A stretch of DNA of 64,000 nt from Faecalibacterium prausnitzii (GTDB lineage Bacteria > Bacillota > Clostridia > Oscillospirales > Ruminococcaceae), in NCBI RefSeq assembly GCF_019967995.1, contig NZ_CP065377.1, positions 1,736,001 through 1,800,000 of the forward strand. Direction: 5' to 3'. This document shows positions 45,794-54,191 of this stretch, one piece after another. Position 1 is the stretch's first letter, and each line of letters opens with the position of its first letter. The notes beneath the pieces were generated by a model that saw nothing but the letters and a program-made list of their open reading frames with translations, ran no database searches and was not told where the DNA came from. Made by a program: the position numbers and the translations under genes.

Positions 45794-45822
45794 TTGACAA
45801 ACCCTCTCACCTTTGCTAAACT
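45794..45822 (+). promoter_or_regulatory. promoter of tRNA-Gly(CCC)
   Basis: TTGACA (45794-45799), 17 bases, TAAACT (45817-45822), 13 bases before the tRNA. Confidence 0.8.
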
Positions 45823-45835
45823 AATAGAGTAGCTT

Positions 45836-45911
45836 GCAGGGTTAGCTCATCCGGTAGAGCGACTGCTTCCCAAGCAGTAGGCGGCGGGTTCGAGTCCCGT
45901 ATCCTGCTCCA
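45836..45911 (+). tRNA. tRNA-Gly (anticodon CCC)
   Basis: The acceptor stem pairs GCAGGGT (45836-45842) with ATCCTGC (45901-45907). The anticodon stem ACTGC/GCAGT encloses TTCCCAA with anticodon CCC. The T arm has GGTTCGAGTCC. CCA is encoded at 45909-45911. It is the second glycine tRNA in the window and reads GGG codons. Confidence 0.95.
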
Positions 45912-45915
45912 AAAT

Positions 45916-45965
45916 AAAGCGGCAGAGTGTCTGAATTTCAGATGCTCTGCCGCTTTTCATTTTTG
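45916..45965. terminator. terminator after tRNA-Gly(CCC)
   Basis: AAAGCGGCAGAG (45916-45927) pairs with CTCTGCCGCTTT (45945-45956), then TCATTTTT. The inner TCTGAA/TTCAGA extends the stem. Confidence 0.85.
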
Positions 45966-46037
45966 TTCCCGGTTCAAGCTGTTTTCCGGTGGAAGGTTCC
46001 CCGTCAGATGGCACAACGGTGAAGAAACCCCCATGTT

Positions 46038-46970
46038 TCAATCCACGACCGGCACGTCCAGCCCGAATTCCAGCGGGCGGAAGCGGGGGCAGACATTTTC
46101 GGTGATGCAGATGACCGATGCGGCCAGACGGCTGCCGATCTCGCAGGATTCCGCCAGCGTTTTTCCGTAGGTCAGGCCGATGACGGTGCCCGCGAAAAAC
46201 GCATCGCCCGCGCCGGTGGTGTCGATGACGTCCACCTTCTTGGCCGGAACAATGCCGCAGTCCCCGTCCGCCTGGGCATAGACTGCGCCCTTGTCGCCCA
46301 TGGTGACCACCATGCAGGGGATGTTTGCGCTCCGGACATTGGCCGCCAGCACCCGGCACATCTCCTCCGGTTCCAGATGGCCGTAATCGTCCGAGAAGAG
46401 CAGCCCGGCCTCCTGCTGGTTGCAGACAAAACAGTCGATCTGCTGCAAAAAGTCCCTGCGCTCCATCGCAATGCTCATGTTGGAGACCACCGCGTACACC
46501 TTTTTGCCGTACTTTTTGGCGTAGCGCAGCGTCTGCTTGACGGTCTCCTTTTCGAGGTCCAGCTCCAGCGCGATGCTGTCGCAGTCCCGAAAGATCTCGT
46601 CTCCCTGCTCTTCCAGCAGCCCGATCAGCGGGGTGGTGTCCGGCCGCTTGGAGATGGCCGCACAGACGTCGCCGTCGTTGTTGAAGATGGCCAGCCAGGT
46701 GCCCATGCCATCCGGCACACGCTGGATGAACCGGGTGTTGACCTTGTGGTTGTTCAGCTTCTCAATGACGTCCAGACCCATGCCGGTATCATCCACCAGG
46801 CCCACAAAGGTGGGCCGCAGCTCCACGTTGGCGATATCTTCCGCCACATTGCGGCTCACACCGCCGTGCACCTGCTCCACGCGCCCGGCGTTTCGTCCGC
46901 CGGGGATGTAAGTCGAGAGCGGATACCCCTTGATGTCCACAAAAACTGCGCCGATGACTACGATTCCCAT
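46038..46970 (-). CDS. PfkB-family carbohydrate/nucleoside kinase
   Basis: A 310-residue ribokinase-fold kinase. The N-terminal part has IGAVFVDIKG and the glycine motif HGGVSRNVAEDIA. The C-terminal signature DTTGAGDAFFAGTVIGL holds the catalytic aspartate. The N-terminal pattern is close to pseudouridine kinases (PsuK), but there is no psuG next to it, so the substrate stays open. AAAGGAA precedes the ATG. It is a single gene on the minus strand. Confidence 0.87.
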   Translation of the reverse strand: MGIVVIGAVFVDIKGYPLSTYIPGGRNAGRVEQVHGGVSRNVAEDIANVELRPTFVGLVDDTGMGLDVIEKLNNHKVNTRFIQRVPDGMGTWLAIFNNDGDVCAAISKRPDTTPLIGLLEEQGDEIFRDCDSIALELDLEKETVKQTLRYAKKYGKKVYAVVSNMSIAMERRDFLQQIDCFVCNQQEAGLLFSDDYGHLEPEEMCRVLAANVRSANIPCMVVTMGDKGAVYAQADGDCGIVPAKKVDVIDTTGAGDAFFAGTVIGLTYGKTLAESCEIGSRLAASVICITENVCPRFRPLEFGLDVPVVD

Positions 46971-47075
46971 ACGAAAAATTCCTTTCCGGATTTTACATTT
47001 TCCTCATTATACACTATCTTCCGGCAGGAATCCATCGTTCTTCGGAAATTGTGCCATTTTCCGCGTCCAACATAA

Positions 47076-47116
47076 AAACAGGAGGCCCATCCCCCAGGAT
47101 GGACCTCCCATTTTTA
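47076..47116 (-). terminator. terminator after the antiporter gene
   Basis: GGAGGCCCATCC (47081-47092) pairs with GGATGGACCTCC (47097-47108), one mismatch. On the minus strand it is followed by TGTTTTTATG. It overlaps the last bases of the antiporter gene on its right side. Confidence 0.7.
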
Positions 47117-48310
47117 TGCTTCGCTCTGGCTCGGATGCGGTGTCGGCGGGGCTTTGGTGAAGAGCACCTTCAGCACCAGCGGTGTTGCCACCGAGGATAC
47201 CACGATGAGCAGAATGACCGCCGTGAAGTACACAGGGTCCACCACGCCGATGTCCAGGCCCTTCTGGGCCACGATCAGGGCCACCTCGCCGCGGGTCATC
47301 ATGCCGACGCCCACCTTGAGCGAGTCGGCCCAGCTGAAGCGGCAGACCTTTGCCGCCAGACCGCAGCCGATGATCTTGGTGATGAGGGCCACGATGACGA
47401 AGCAGACACTGAAGAGCAGGATCTGCGGCGTCAGACCGCTGATGTCCGTCTTCAGGCCAATGCTCGCGAAAAAGACCGGAGCAAACAGCACATAGTTGCT
47501 GATATCCACCCGGCGCTCCACATAGGATGCGTCGTCCATGGAGCAGAACACGATGCCGGCAATGTAGGCACCCGTGATGTCTGCGATGCCGAAGTATGCC
47601 TCCGCGATGTAGGCCATGGCAAAGCAGAACGCCATGCTCACGATGGTGATGCGCTGGGTGTGGGGGTTGCGCTTGTCCAGCCACTTCATTGCAAAGTGTG
47701 CGACGAGGCCCACACCGATGGCCGTGGCAAAGAAGAGCACCGTATTGAAGAGCACCTTACCCAGACCGGTGCCGGTGCCGGAACCGGCACCCAGCACACA
47801 GGTCAGCACCACGATACCGATGACATCATCAATGACCGCCGCGCTCACGATCGTCGTGCCGAGGAAGCTCTTCAGATGGCCCATCTCCTGCAGAGCCGCC
47901 ACCGTGATGGAAACGCTGGTGGCCGTCATGATGGTGCCAATGAAAAGCGCCTTGTAAAACTCCGTGCTGCCCACGGCTGCAAACCCATAGAAGATGCTAT
48001 AAAGGAGCGTGCCGCCCGCCAGCGGCACAGCCACGCCCACGCAGGCGATCAGGGTGGCAATGGGGCCGGCTTTGATCAGCTCCTTCAGGTTGGTGCCAAG
48101 GCCGGTGGAGAACATCAGCAGCACCACGCCGATCTCCGCAAAGACCGAGATGGTATCACTGATGTGGACCAGATTCAGCACACAGGGGCCGATCAGCAGG
48201 CCCGCGATGATCTCGCCCACCACCTGCGGGGCTTTGCACTTGCGGGCCGCCAGCCCGAAGAACTTGGCCGTGAGGATGATGATGGCGAGGTTTCGAAAGA
48301 CCGAATACAT
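47114..48310 (-). CDS. CPA2-family cation:proton antiporter
   Basis: A 398-residue membrane transporter with about 11-12 helices, of the KefB/NapA type, exchanging Na+ or K+ for protons. Family marks are LLIGPCVLNLV and EIGVVLLMFSTGLGTNLKEL near the start. SAAVIDDVIGIVVL holds the ion-binding Asp-Asp. MMTRGEVALIVAQKGLD lies near the end. There is no C-terminal TrkA-N domain, so it is not a full Kef channel. AAGGAAGG precedes the ATG. Confidence 0.9.
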   Translation of the reverse strand: MYSVFRNLAIIILTAKFFGLAARKCKAPQVVGEIIAGLLIGPCVLNLVHISDTISVFAEIGVVLLMFSTGLGTNLKELIKAGPIATLIACVGVAVPLAGGTLLYSIFYGFAAVGSTEFYKALFIGTIMTATSVSITVAALQEMGHLKSFLGTTIVSAAVIDDVIGIVVLTCVLGAGSGTGTGLGKVLFNTVLFFATAIGVGLVAHFAMKWLDKRNPHTQRITIVSMAFCFAMAYIAEAYFGIADITGAYIAGIVFCSMDDASYVERRVDISNYVLFAPVFFASIGLKTDISGLTPQILLFSVCFVIVALITKIIGCGLAAKVCRFSWADSLKVGVGMMTRGEVALIVAQKGLDIGVVDPVYFTAVILLIVVSSVATPLVLKVLFTKAPPTPHPSQSEA

Positions 48311-48498
48311 TCAAATGACCTTCCTTTACTCAATTTTGCGTTTTTCACGCCCGGCAGGCCCGACCGCGCGTCCTAGCCCACCATATTTTACATTATAACT
48401 TGTCGGCTTGTGAAAATCAAAGCCATCCCGGCGAAAATCCAACTAAAGTTTAGCCGCAGACCCGTTTTATTTTCGTGCAGATTTTTTTGCCGGAATGC

Positions 48499-48527
48499 TT
48501 GACAAAGTACCAAACACTTGCTATAAT
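48499..48527 (+). promoter_or_regulatory. rpsF-ssb-rpsR promoter
   Basis: Exact consensus TTGACA (48499-48504), 17 bases, TATAAT (48522-48527), as expected for a ribosomal operon. Confidence 0.9.
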
Positions 48528-48543
48528 AAATTGCTGTCTGAAC

Positions 48544-48618
48544 AGACACACCGCACAGTCCTGTGAAACCGCAGGATCGTGTACCTTGGCCTCATAATCT
48601 TGAGGCCCTCAAGTCCAA
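48544..48618 (+). promoter_or_regulatory. probable S6:S18 autoregulatory leader
   Basis: A first hairpin (ACAC...GTGT, with TCCTG/CAGGA inside) has an ACCG internal bulge. It is followed by GGCCTCA-TAATCT-TGAGGCC. A CCG-containing internal loop before rpsF is the mark of the S6:S18 leader. Confirmation needs a covariance-model search. Confidence 0.55.
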
Positions 48619-48634
48619 AAGGAGGTGCTACAAA

Positions 48635-48919
48635 ATGGCAAAGTACGAAACCATGCTGATTACCAGCGCCGCTCTCGACGAGGAGGCTACCGCCGCTCTG
48701 GTGGGCAAGTTCAAGTCCCTGATCGAGGCTAACGGTACGATCGATTCCATCGACGAGTGGGGCAAGCGCCGTCTGGCCTACCCCATCAACGACGAGGAGG
48801 AAGGCGTCTACACCGTGATCAACTTCACCAGCGAGCCCAGCTTCCCCGCTGAGCTGGACCGTGTGTACAAGATCACCGAAGGCGTTATGCGCAGCCTGAT
48901 CGTTGCCCACGAGGAGTAA
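48635..48919 (+). CDS. rpsF: 30S ribosomal protein S6
   Basis: S6 (94 residues) binds the platform of the small subunit with S18. It begins MAKYETMLITSA and includes the typical WGKRRLAYPINDEEEGVY. AAAAGGAGG lies before the ATG at 48635; the upstream frame to 48563 is the leader RNA. First gene of the standard rpsF-ssb-rpsR operon. Confidence 0.97.
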   Translation: MAKYETMLITSAALDEEATAALVGKFKSLIEANGTIDSIDEWGKRRLAYPINDEEEGVYTVINFTSEPSFPAELDRVYKITEGVMRSLIVAHEE

Positions 48920-48949
48920 TCTCTCCGTGATCAAAAAGGAGTCTGTTCT

Positions 48950-49429
48950 ATGTTGAATGTTGTTGCTATCATGGGCCGCCTTGTGGCGGACCCGGAGCTC
49001 CGCACCACCCAGAGCGGCACCAATGTGTGCAGTTTCCGGATCGCGTGCGACCGCAATTTTGCCCGCCAGGGCGAGCAGCGCCAGGCTGATTTCATCGACA
49101 TCGTCGCATGGCGTCAGCAGGCCGAGTTTGTTTCGAAGTATTTCCAGAAGGGCAGTTTGATCGCCATTGAAGGTTCGCTTCAGACCCGCCAGTATCAGGA
49201 CAAGCAGGGAAACAACCGCACCGCTGTGGAAGTTGTGGCCAACAACATCAACTTTGCAGGCCCCAAGAGCAGCAACCAGGGCGGCGGAGCAAATTATCAG
49301 AATTCTGCTCCGTCCTACCAGAACGCAGCCCCTGCCCGCCCGGCTGCTGTGGAGGCAGCTCCCAGCTATTCTGCCGGCAGTGCAGATGACTTCGCCGTCA
49401 TCGACGACAGCGACGATCTGCCGTTCTGA
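48950..49429 (+). CDS. ssb: single-stranded DNA-binding protein
   Basis: The 159-residue SSB has the OB fold at residues 1-105 (MLNVVAIMGRLVADPELR; FIDIVAWRQQAEFVSKYF). A Gln/Ala/Pro-rich linker follows. The acidic tip DDSDDLPF recruits partner proteins. AAAAGGAG precedes the ATG. It lies between rpsF and rpsR, 30 and 45 bases away. Confidence 0.97.
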   Translation: MLNVVAIMGRLVADPELRTTQSGTNVCSFRIACDRNFARQGEQRQADFIDIVAWRQQAEFVSKYFQKGSLIAIEGSLQTRQYQDKQGNNRTAVEVVANNINFAGPKSSNQGGGANYQNSAPSYQNAAPARPAAVEAAPSYSAGSADDFAVIDDSDDLPF

Positions 49430-49474
49430 TCCGAAACGGTCTATCCGTTAAAATCTTATAGGAGGTAATAAGCA

Positions 49475-49732
49475 ATGGCTTTTGAAAGAACCGAAGGCTC
49501 TCGCCCCGCGCGCCCCATCCGCCGCGGCCGCAAGAAGGTTTGCAGCTTCTGTGTCGATCGTATCGACACCATCGATTACAAGGACGTGCCCCGTCTGCGT
49601 AAGTACGTCTCTGAGCGTGCAAAGATCATCCCCCGCCGTGTGACCGGCACTTGCGCTTATCATCAGCGCGCACTGACCGTCGCCATCAAGCGTGCTCGTC
49701 ACGTTGCTCTGATGCCCTACGTCAGCGACTAA
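49475..49732 (+). CDS. rpsR: 30S ribosomal protein S18
   Basis: The 85-residue S18 has [18 protein letters not shown] and the C-terminal [23 protein letters not shown]. Four cysteine/histidine residues suggest the zinc-binding (C+) form rather than the zinc-free paralog. TAGGAGG precedes the ATG. Last gene of its operon, followed by a terminator. Confidence 0.97.
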   Translation: MAFERTEGSRPARPIRRGRKKVCSFCVDRIDTIDYKDVPRLRKYVSERAKIIPRRVTGTCAYHQRALTVAIKRARHVALMPYVSD

Positions 49733-49777
49733 TCTTCAGAACTTTATCAACCCAGTTCAAAATAATCAGCAATCAGC

Positions 49778-49815
49778 AAAGCGTCTTCCCCGATGACAAG
49801 GGGAAGACGCTTTTT
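49778..49815 (+). terminator. terminator of rpsF-ssb-rpsR
   Basis: AAAGCGTCTTCCCC (49778-49791) pairs with GGGGAAGACGCTTT (49800-49813) and continues into TTTTTG. Confidence 0.9.
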
Positions 49816-49840
49816 GTTTGTATAAACTCCCTATAAACTC

Positions 49841-49881
49841 CCTCAGTCACCTGCGGTGACAGCCCCCTCGGAGATGGGGCC
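49841..49881. repeat. double-hairpin intergenic repeat, copy B
   Basis: GTCACC-TGC-GGTGAC is followed by CCCC...GGGG. It shares layout and the CTCAGTCA / TGACAG blocks with 36621-36669. Confidence 0.5.
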
Positions 49882-49890
49882 TTTTTCCGC

Positions 49891-50496
49891 TCAGCGGTTC
49901 ATCCCGATCCATTGTGTGCACCAACGGAGGACCGCCTCTCCTTCCTGCTCTGCCGTCAGGCCGTCGGTCTGCAAAAAGGTCGTGTCCTCCCGGTTCCGGA
50001 ACCATTCCCGCTTCAGTGGCAGAAGCTGGTTCCGGTAATGTTCAAAGAATCCCCTTGTGCGCGCGGTATCCCCCTCTTTGCGGGTCCGCAGCGTCTCGTC
50101 GGACGCATCCAAAAACAAAATGTGCTCCGGCATACACCCTTGGGCCGCCGCCAGTTCCGGTGCCAATGCCCGCCGGAGCTCCTCCACACCCCAATCCAAT
50201 CCTTTGCTTTTGGGATAGTGGAGCGTATAGAACACGATCTCCTCTGCGCCGAAATCCATCACGGTGCAGGGGTATTTTTGTGCTTCCTGCCACCGGCGCA
50301 CCTCATTTTGCAGAAAGAGCCGCTGGATCTCCAGATAATCCGCATAGCAGTTTTTATCCAGCCCCCGGTGTTTCACTTCGGCGATGACCGCCGCGTTGTC
50401 CTCAAAGCAGACATGCAGCTGCGAGTCATGCGCTTGCAGATAGCGGGCCGCTGTGGTTTTCCCTACCGCCATGCAGCCCTGCAAGGATAAAATCAT
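49891..50496 (-). CDS. P-loop nucleoside/nucleotide-kinase-like protein
   Basis: A 201-residue cytoplasmic protein. Walker A is GCMAVGKTT (residues about 7-15). A DFG-containing stretch (VMDFGAEEIVFYTLHYP) and the lid-like ETLRTRKEGDTARTRGFFEHYR arginines resemble deoxynucleoside-kinase-like or AAA_33 proteins. The substrate cannot be told. GGAGGGG lies 8 bases before the ATG at 50496; the upstream part of the frame (to 50583) is not coding. It stands alone. Confidence 0.75.
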   Translation of the reverse strand: MILSLQGCMAVGKTTAARYLQAHDSQLHVCFEDNAAVIAEVKHRGLDKNCYADYLEIQRLFLQNEVRRWQEAQKYPCTVMDFGAEEIVFYTLHYPKSKGLDWGVEELRRALAPELAAAQGCMPEHILFLDASDETLRTRKEGDTARTRGFFEHYRNQLLPLKREWFRNREDTTFLQTDGLTAEQEGEAVLRWCTQWIGMNR

Positions 50497-50734
50497 TGCT
50501 CTTCCCCTCCTTCGCTTCCCAGTATAGCACGAGATGCCTTGGCACACAACACAGTTATCCGGGAATGTGCATCCAGCGGTCAAAAAGTTACAAAGTGGTA
50601 CGGTTATCCCGGTCTATTCTGACTTGTTTCCGGGAATTTCTGAAACAAATCATGGTTTTGACGTGGTTGCAAATCAAACTGCACAACGCCGAACCGATTC
50701 TTTATACACATTTTACGAAATCGCTCCAACATGA

Positions 50735-50763
50735 TTGATTTTTTGAACAAAATGTGCCATACT
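50735..50763 (+). promoter_or_regulatory. promoter of the LacI/maltodextrin operon
   Basis: TTGATT (50735-50740), 17 bases, CATACT (50758-50763). Confidence 0.55.
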
Positions 50764-50772
50764 ATAGCCACT

Positions 50773-50798
50773 GGAAACGTTCCCGACAACGTTCCCGA
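50773..50798 (+). promoter_or_regulatory. tandem LacI-type operators
   Basis: Two copies of AACGTTCCCGA (50776-50786 and 50788-50798) lie 12 bases apart. The first is part of a near-palindrome GGAAACGTTCCC. They cover the expected transcription start, so binding of the LacI-family product would block initiation. Confidence 0.65.
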
Positions 50799-50827
50799 TG
50801 GTTTTACAGAAAGTGAGGAGATGCGCC

Positions 50828-51847
50828 ATGACGATCAAGGACATCGCCCGCATCAGCGGCTGTTCCGTCAGCACCATCTCCCGTGTCATCAACGACCGGC
50901 CCGATGTACGGCCGGAAACGAAAGAACACGTTCTGAAGGTCATGCGGGAAGCGGGGTTCACCCCCAACACCAACGCGCGGCAGCTGAAGATCCAGCAGTC
51001 CCGCAGTCTGGTGTTCATCGTCAAGGGCACACGCAACCTCTTCTTCTCCGACTTTCTCGTGCAATTGCAGCGGGCCGCGACTCTGTATGGATACAACGGC
51101 ATCGTCTCCTACCTGGACGAGAACGCCAACGAGATCGACGCCGCCGAAAAGATCCTGCGGGAGATCAAGCCCAAGGGCATTATCTTCCTGGGCGGCAGCG
51201 TGAGCAACTTCCAGAATGGATTTTCCAACATCACCGTCCCTTCGGTGCTGGCCACCCTCGTTTCCCACGACCTGAGCTTCCCCAATCTGTCGATGGTCGG
51301 CGTGGACGACCGGGCGGCTGCCCGCACTGCGGTCGCCCACCTCATTGCACAGGGGCACAGCAAGATCGCTGTGCTGGGCGGCCCGGCCACAAGTTTCCCC
51401 AGCCGGATGCGCCGTTTGGGCGCACAGGACGCCATGGAGGATGCGGGCCTCGTCTTCGACAACAAGCTCTACGGCCTGTCGAACTACGATTTCGAGTCCG
51501 CATATCACGCCATGAACAGCCTGCTGGCCCGCCGGGCCGAGTTCACCGCCCTGTTCGCGATGAGCGACGTCATCGCCTTTGGTGCCATCCGGGCGCTGGT
51601 CAGCGCCGGGCTCCGCGTGCCGGAGGACGTCTCCGTCATCGGCTTCGACGGCATCACGATGTCCCGCTACTGTGTGCCTGTGATGACCACCATCGTCCAG
51701 CCCAGCGAGCAGATCGCGCTGCAGAGCATCGAGCTTCTGATCCGGCAGATCGAGCACGGTGCCTCGGCCCGGACCGTGACCCTGCAGCCGGAGCTGCAGC
51801 AGGGCGAAAGCGTCTGCCCCTGCCGCCGCCGGTTTGAATCCGTTTAA
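50828..51847 (+). CDS. LacI-family transcriptional regulator
   Basis: A 339-residue repressor. The N-terminal helix-turn-helix is MTIKDIARISGCSVSTISRVIN, with the hinge helix NARQLKIQQSRS. The periplasmic-binding-protein-like ligand domain covers about 60-330 (SVIGFDGITMSRYCVP). GAGGAG precedes the ATG at 50828. It lies at the head of the sugar ABC importer and malQ, so it probably acts as a MalR-like repressor, binding its own tandem operators. The inducer is probably a malto-oligosaccharide, by context only. Confidence 0.9.
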   Translation: MTIKDIARISGCSVSTISRVINDRPDVRPETKEHVLKVMREAGFTPNTNARQLKIQQSRSLVFIVKGTRNLFFSDFLVQLQRAATLYGYNGIVSYLDENANEIDAAEKILREIKPKGIIFLGGSVSNFQNGFSNITVPSVLATLVSHDLSFPNLSMVGVDDRAAARTAVAHLIAQGHSKIAVLGGPATSFPSRMRRLGAQDAMEDAGLVFDNKLYGLSNYDFESAYHAMNSLLARRAEFTALFAMSDVIAFGAIRALVSAGLRVPEDVSVIGFDGITMSRYCVPVMTTIVQPSEQIALQSIELLIRQIEHGASARTVTLQPELQQGESVCPCRRRFESV

Positions 51848-51903
51848 CTCCGCCCATCGGGGCGGTGCGATAGATAAGCAATCAATAAGAAGGAGAACAC
51901 ACT

Positions 51904-53250
51904 ATGAAAAAGATGATCACTCGTCGTAATTTTCTGAAGGCCGCTGGCGTTTCTGCCGCTGCCCTGGGTCTGGCTGCCTGCGGCGGCTCTTCCAGCTCCA
52001 CCGCTTCCTCCACTGCCAGTTCTACCGCTGCTTCCGCCAGCGCATCCGCTTCCGGTGCAAGCGGCAAAGTCTACTACCTGAACTTCAAGCCGGAGCAGGA
52101 TCAGGCCTGGCAGGATCTGGCTGCTGCCTACACCAAGGAGACCGGCGTACCTGTCACCGTCGTGACCGCAGCTTCCGGCCAGTATGAGACCACCCTGATG
52201 AGCGAGATGGAGAAGAGCGAGGCTCCCACCCTGTTCCAGGTCAACGGCCCCGTCGGTCTGGCCAACTGGAAGGATTACTGCTACGACCTGTCCGGCAGCA
52301 AGCTGTACGGCGAACTGACCAGCGACTCCTTCGCACTGAAGGACGGCGACGCCGTCACCAGCATCGCCTACGTCATCGAGACCTACGGCATCATCTACAA
52401 CAAGGAGCTTCTGACCGCCGCTGGCTACACCCAGGACGACATCAAGGGCTTTGACGACCTGAAGAAGGTCGCAGACGACATCCAGGCCCGCAAGGCTGAG
52501 CTGGGCGTCGATGGTGCTTTCACCTCCGCCGGCATGGACGGTTCTTCCGACTGGCGTTTCAAGACCCATCTGGCCAACCTGCCCATCTACTACGAGTACA
52601 AGGCAGACGGCATCGGCTCCACCGACGCCATCAAGGGCACCTATCTGGACAACTACAAGCAGATCTGGGACCTGTACATCACCGACTCCACCTGCGACCC
52701 GAAGCTGCTGGCTTCCAAGACCGGCAACGACGCTGTGGCTGAGTTCGTGGGCAAGAAGGCTGTCTTCTATCAGAACGGCACTTGGGCTTACAGCGATGTC
52801 TCCTCTCTGGGCGACGACAACCTCGGCATGCTGCCCATCTACATCGGCGTGGACGGCGAAGAGAACCAGGGCCTGTGCACCGGTTCCGAGAACTACTGGT
52901 GCGTGAACAACACTGCATCCGATGAGGACATCCAGGCAACGCTGGACTTCCTGTACTGGTGCGTCACCTCCGAGACCGGCACTTCTGCTATGGCAGACGA
53001 CATGGGCTTCGTCATCCCCTTCAAGGCTGCCAAGGATTCCACCAACCCGCTGATCGCCATTGCAAACGACTACGTCGCTGATGGCAAGACCAGTGTGGAC
53101 TGGTGCTTCTCCACCATGCCTTCCGAGGAGTGGAAGAACGGCGTCGGCAGCGCATTGACTGCTTATGCTGCAGGCACCGGCGACTGGAACGCTGTGGTCA
53201 CTGCCTTCGTCGATGGCTGGGCCAAGGAGTACAAGCTGGCAAACGGCTAA
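51904..53250 (+). CDS. sugar ABC transporter substrate-binding lipoprotein
   Basis: The 448-residue extracellular binding protein (family 1, MalE-like). The signal has a twin-arginine-like start (TRRNFLK, Arg7-Arg8) and a lipobox LAAC with the lipid-bearing Cys26. A Ser/Thr/Ala-rich tether of about 25 residues follows. The binding domain includes FQVNGPVGLANW and MSEMEKSEAPTLF. AGAAGGAGA precedes the ATG. It is followed by two permeases and malQ; the ligand is likely maltodextrin. Confidence 0.93.
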   Translation: MKKMITRRNFLKAAGVSAAALGLAACGGSSSSTASSTASSTAASASASASGASGKVYYLNFKPEQDQAWQDLAAAYTKETGVPVTVVTAASGQYETTLMSEMEKSEAPTLFQVNGPVGLANWKDYCYDLSGSKLYGELTSDSFALKDGDAVTSIAYVIETYGIIYNKELLTAAGYTQDDIKGFDDLKKVADDIQARKAELGVDGAFTSAGMDGSSDWRFKTHLANLPIYYEYKADGIGSTDAIKGTYLDNYKQIWDLYITDSTCDPKLLASKTGNDAVAEFVGKKAVFYQNGTWAYSDVSSLGDDNLGMLPIYIGVDGEENQGLCTGSENYWCVNNTASDEDIQATLDFLYWCVTSETGTSAMADDMGFVIPFKAAKDSTNPLIAIANDYVADGKTSVDWCFSTMPSEEWKNGVGSALTAYAAGTGDWNAVVTAFVDGWAKEYKLANG

Positions 53251-53339
53251 TGCCGCAGAGCGTTTTTAACAGCTGACAAATACGGGAGGCGGGCGAGCGG
53301 TTCGCCCGCCTCCTTCTTTTTTGGATTTGGAGGTATATC

Positions 53340-54191
53340 ATGCAAAAGGCCATCAGCAAATATTGGCCGGTGTTCGTGCTGCCTACCCTCATCGCGTTCA
53401 TCATCGGCTTCATCTGGCCCTTCATCTGGGGCATCTACCTGTCCTTCCAGCGGTTCACCACCGTGTCGAAGACCACCTTTGTGGGCATCCAGAACTACAT
53501 TTCTGTCTTCCAGGATTCCACCTTCCTCCACGCCTTCGGCTTCACGGCAGCGTTCACGGTGCTGTCCACTGTGCTCATCAACGTCTGCGCGTTCGCCATC
53601 GCCCTCGTGCTGACCCGCGGCATCAAGGGCACGAACCTGTTCCGCACGGTCTACTTCATGCCCAACCTGATCGGCGGCATCCTGCTGGGCTACATCTGGC
53701 AGATCCTGCTCAACGGTGTGCTGGCCAATCTCCAGAGGCCGCTGCTGGCGCTGGACGCCAAGGCAGGCTTCGTGGGCCTGATCATCCTGATGTGCTGGCA
53801 GCAGATCGGCTATATGATGATCATCTATGTGGCCGGCCTGCAGAGTGTGCCCGGTGACCTGATCGAAGCCGCCAAGATCGACGGCGCTTCCGACCACGAG
53901 ATCCTGTTCAAGATCAAGCTGCCCATGGTCATGCCCAGCATCACCATCTGCACCTTCCTCACCCTGACCAACAGCTTCAAGCTGTTCGACCAGAACGTCG
54001 CCCTGACGGCCGGCGAGCCTGCCAACGCCAGTGAGATGCTGGCCCTGAACATCTACAACACCTTCTATGGCCGCTCCGGCGCGCAGTGGAAGGGCATCGG
54101 CCAGGCAAAGGCTGTGATCTTCTTCCTCATCGTGGTCGTCATTTCCATGATCCAGCTCCACTTCACTCGTTCCAAGGAGGTACAGCAGTAA
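53340..54191 (+). CDS. sugar ABC transporter permease (MalF/UgpA type)
   Basis: A 283-residue inner-membrane permease with six helices, starting KYWPVFVLPTLIAFIIGF. The EAA loop that docks onto the ATPase is EAAKIDGASDHEILFKIKLP. GGAGG is upstream of the ATG. It overlaps the next permease by 1 base. Confidence 0.93.
   Translation: MQKAISKYWPVFVLPTLIAFIIGFIWPFIWGIYLSFQRFTTVSKTTFVGIQNYISVFQDSTFLHAFGFTAAFTVLSTVLINVCAFAIALVLTRGIKGTNLFRTVYFMPNLIGGILLGYIWQILLNGVLANLQRPLLALDAKAGFVGLIILMCWQQIGYMMIIYVAGLQSVPGDLIEAAKIDGASDHEILFKIKLPMVMPSITICTFLTLTNSFKLFDQNVALTAGEPANASEMLALNIYNTFYGRSGAQWKGIGQAKAVIFFLIVVVISMIQLHFTRSKEVQQ

Noticed and set aside
50496-50738. 80-codon frame in the gap before lacI
   Set aside because: No ribosome binding site, and it runs into the lacI promoter. 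The gap 50497-50734 shows no convincing gene or RNA.
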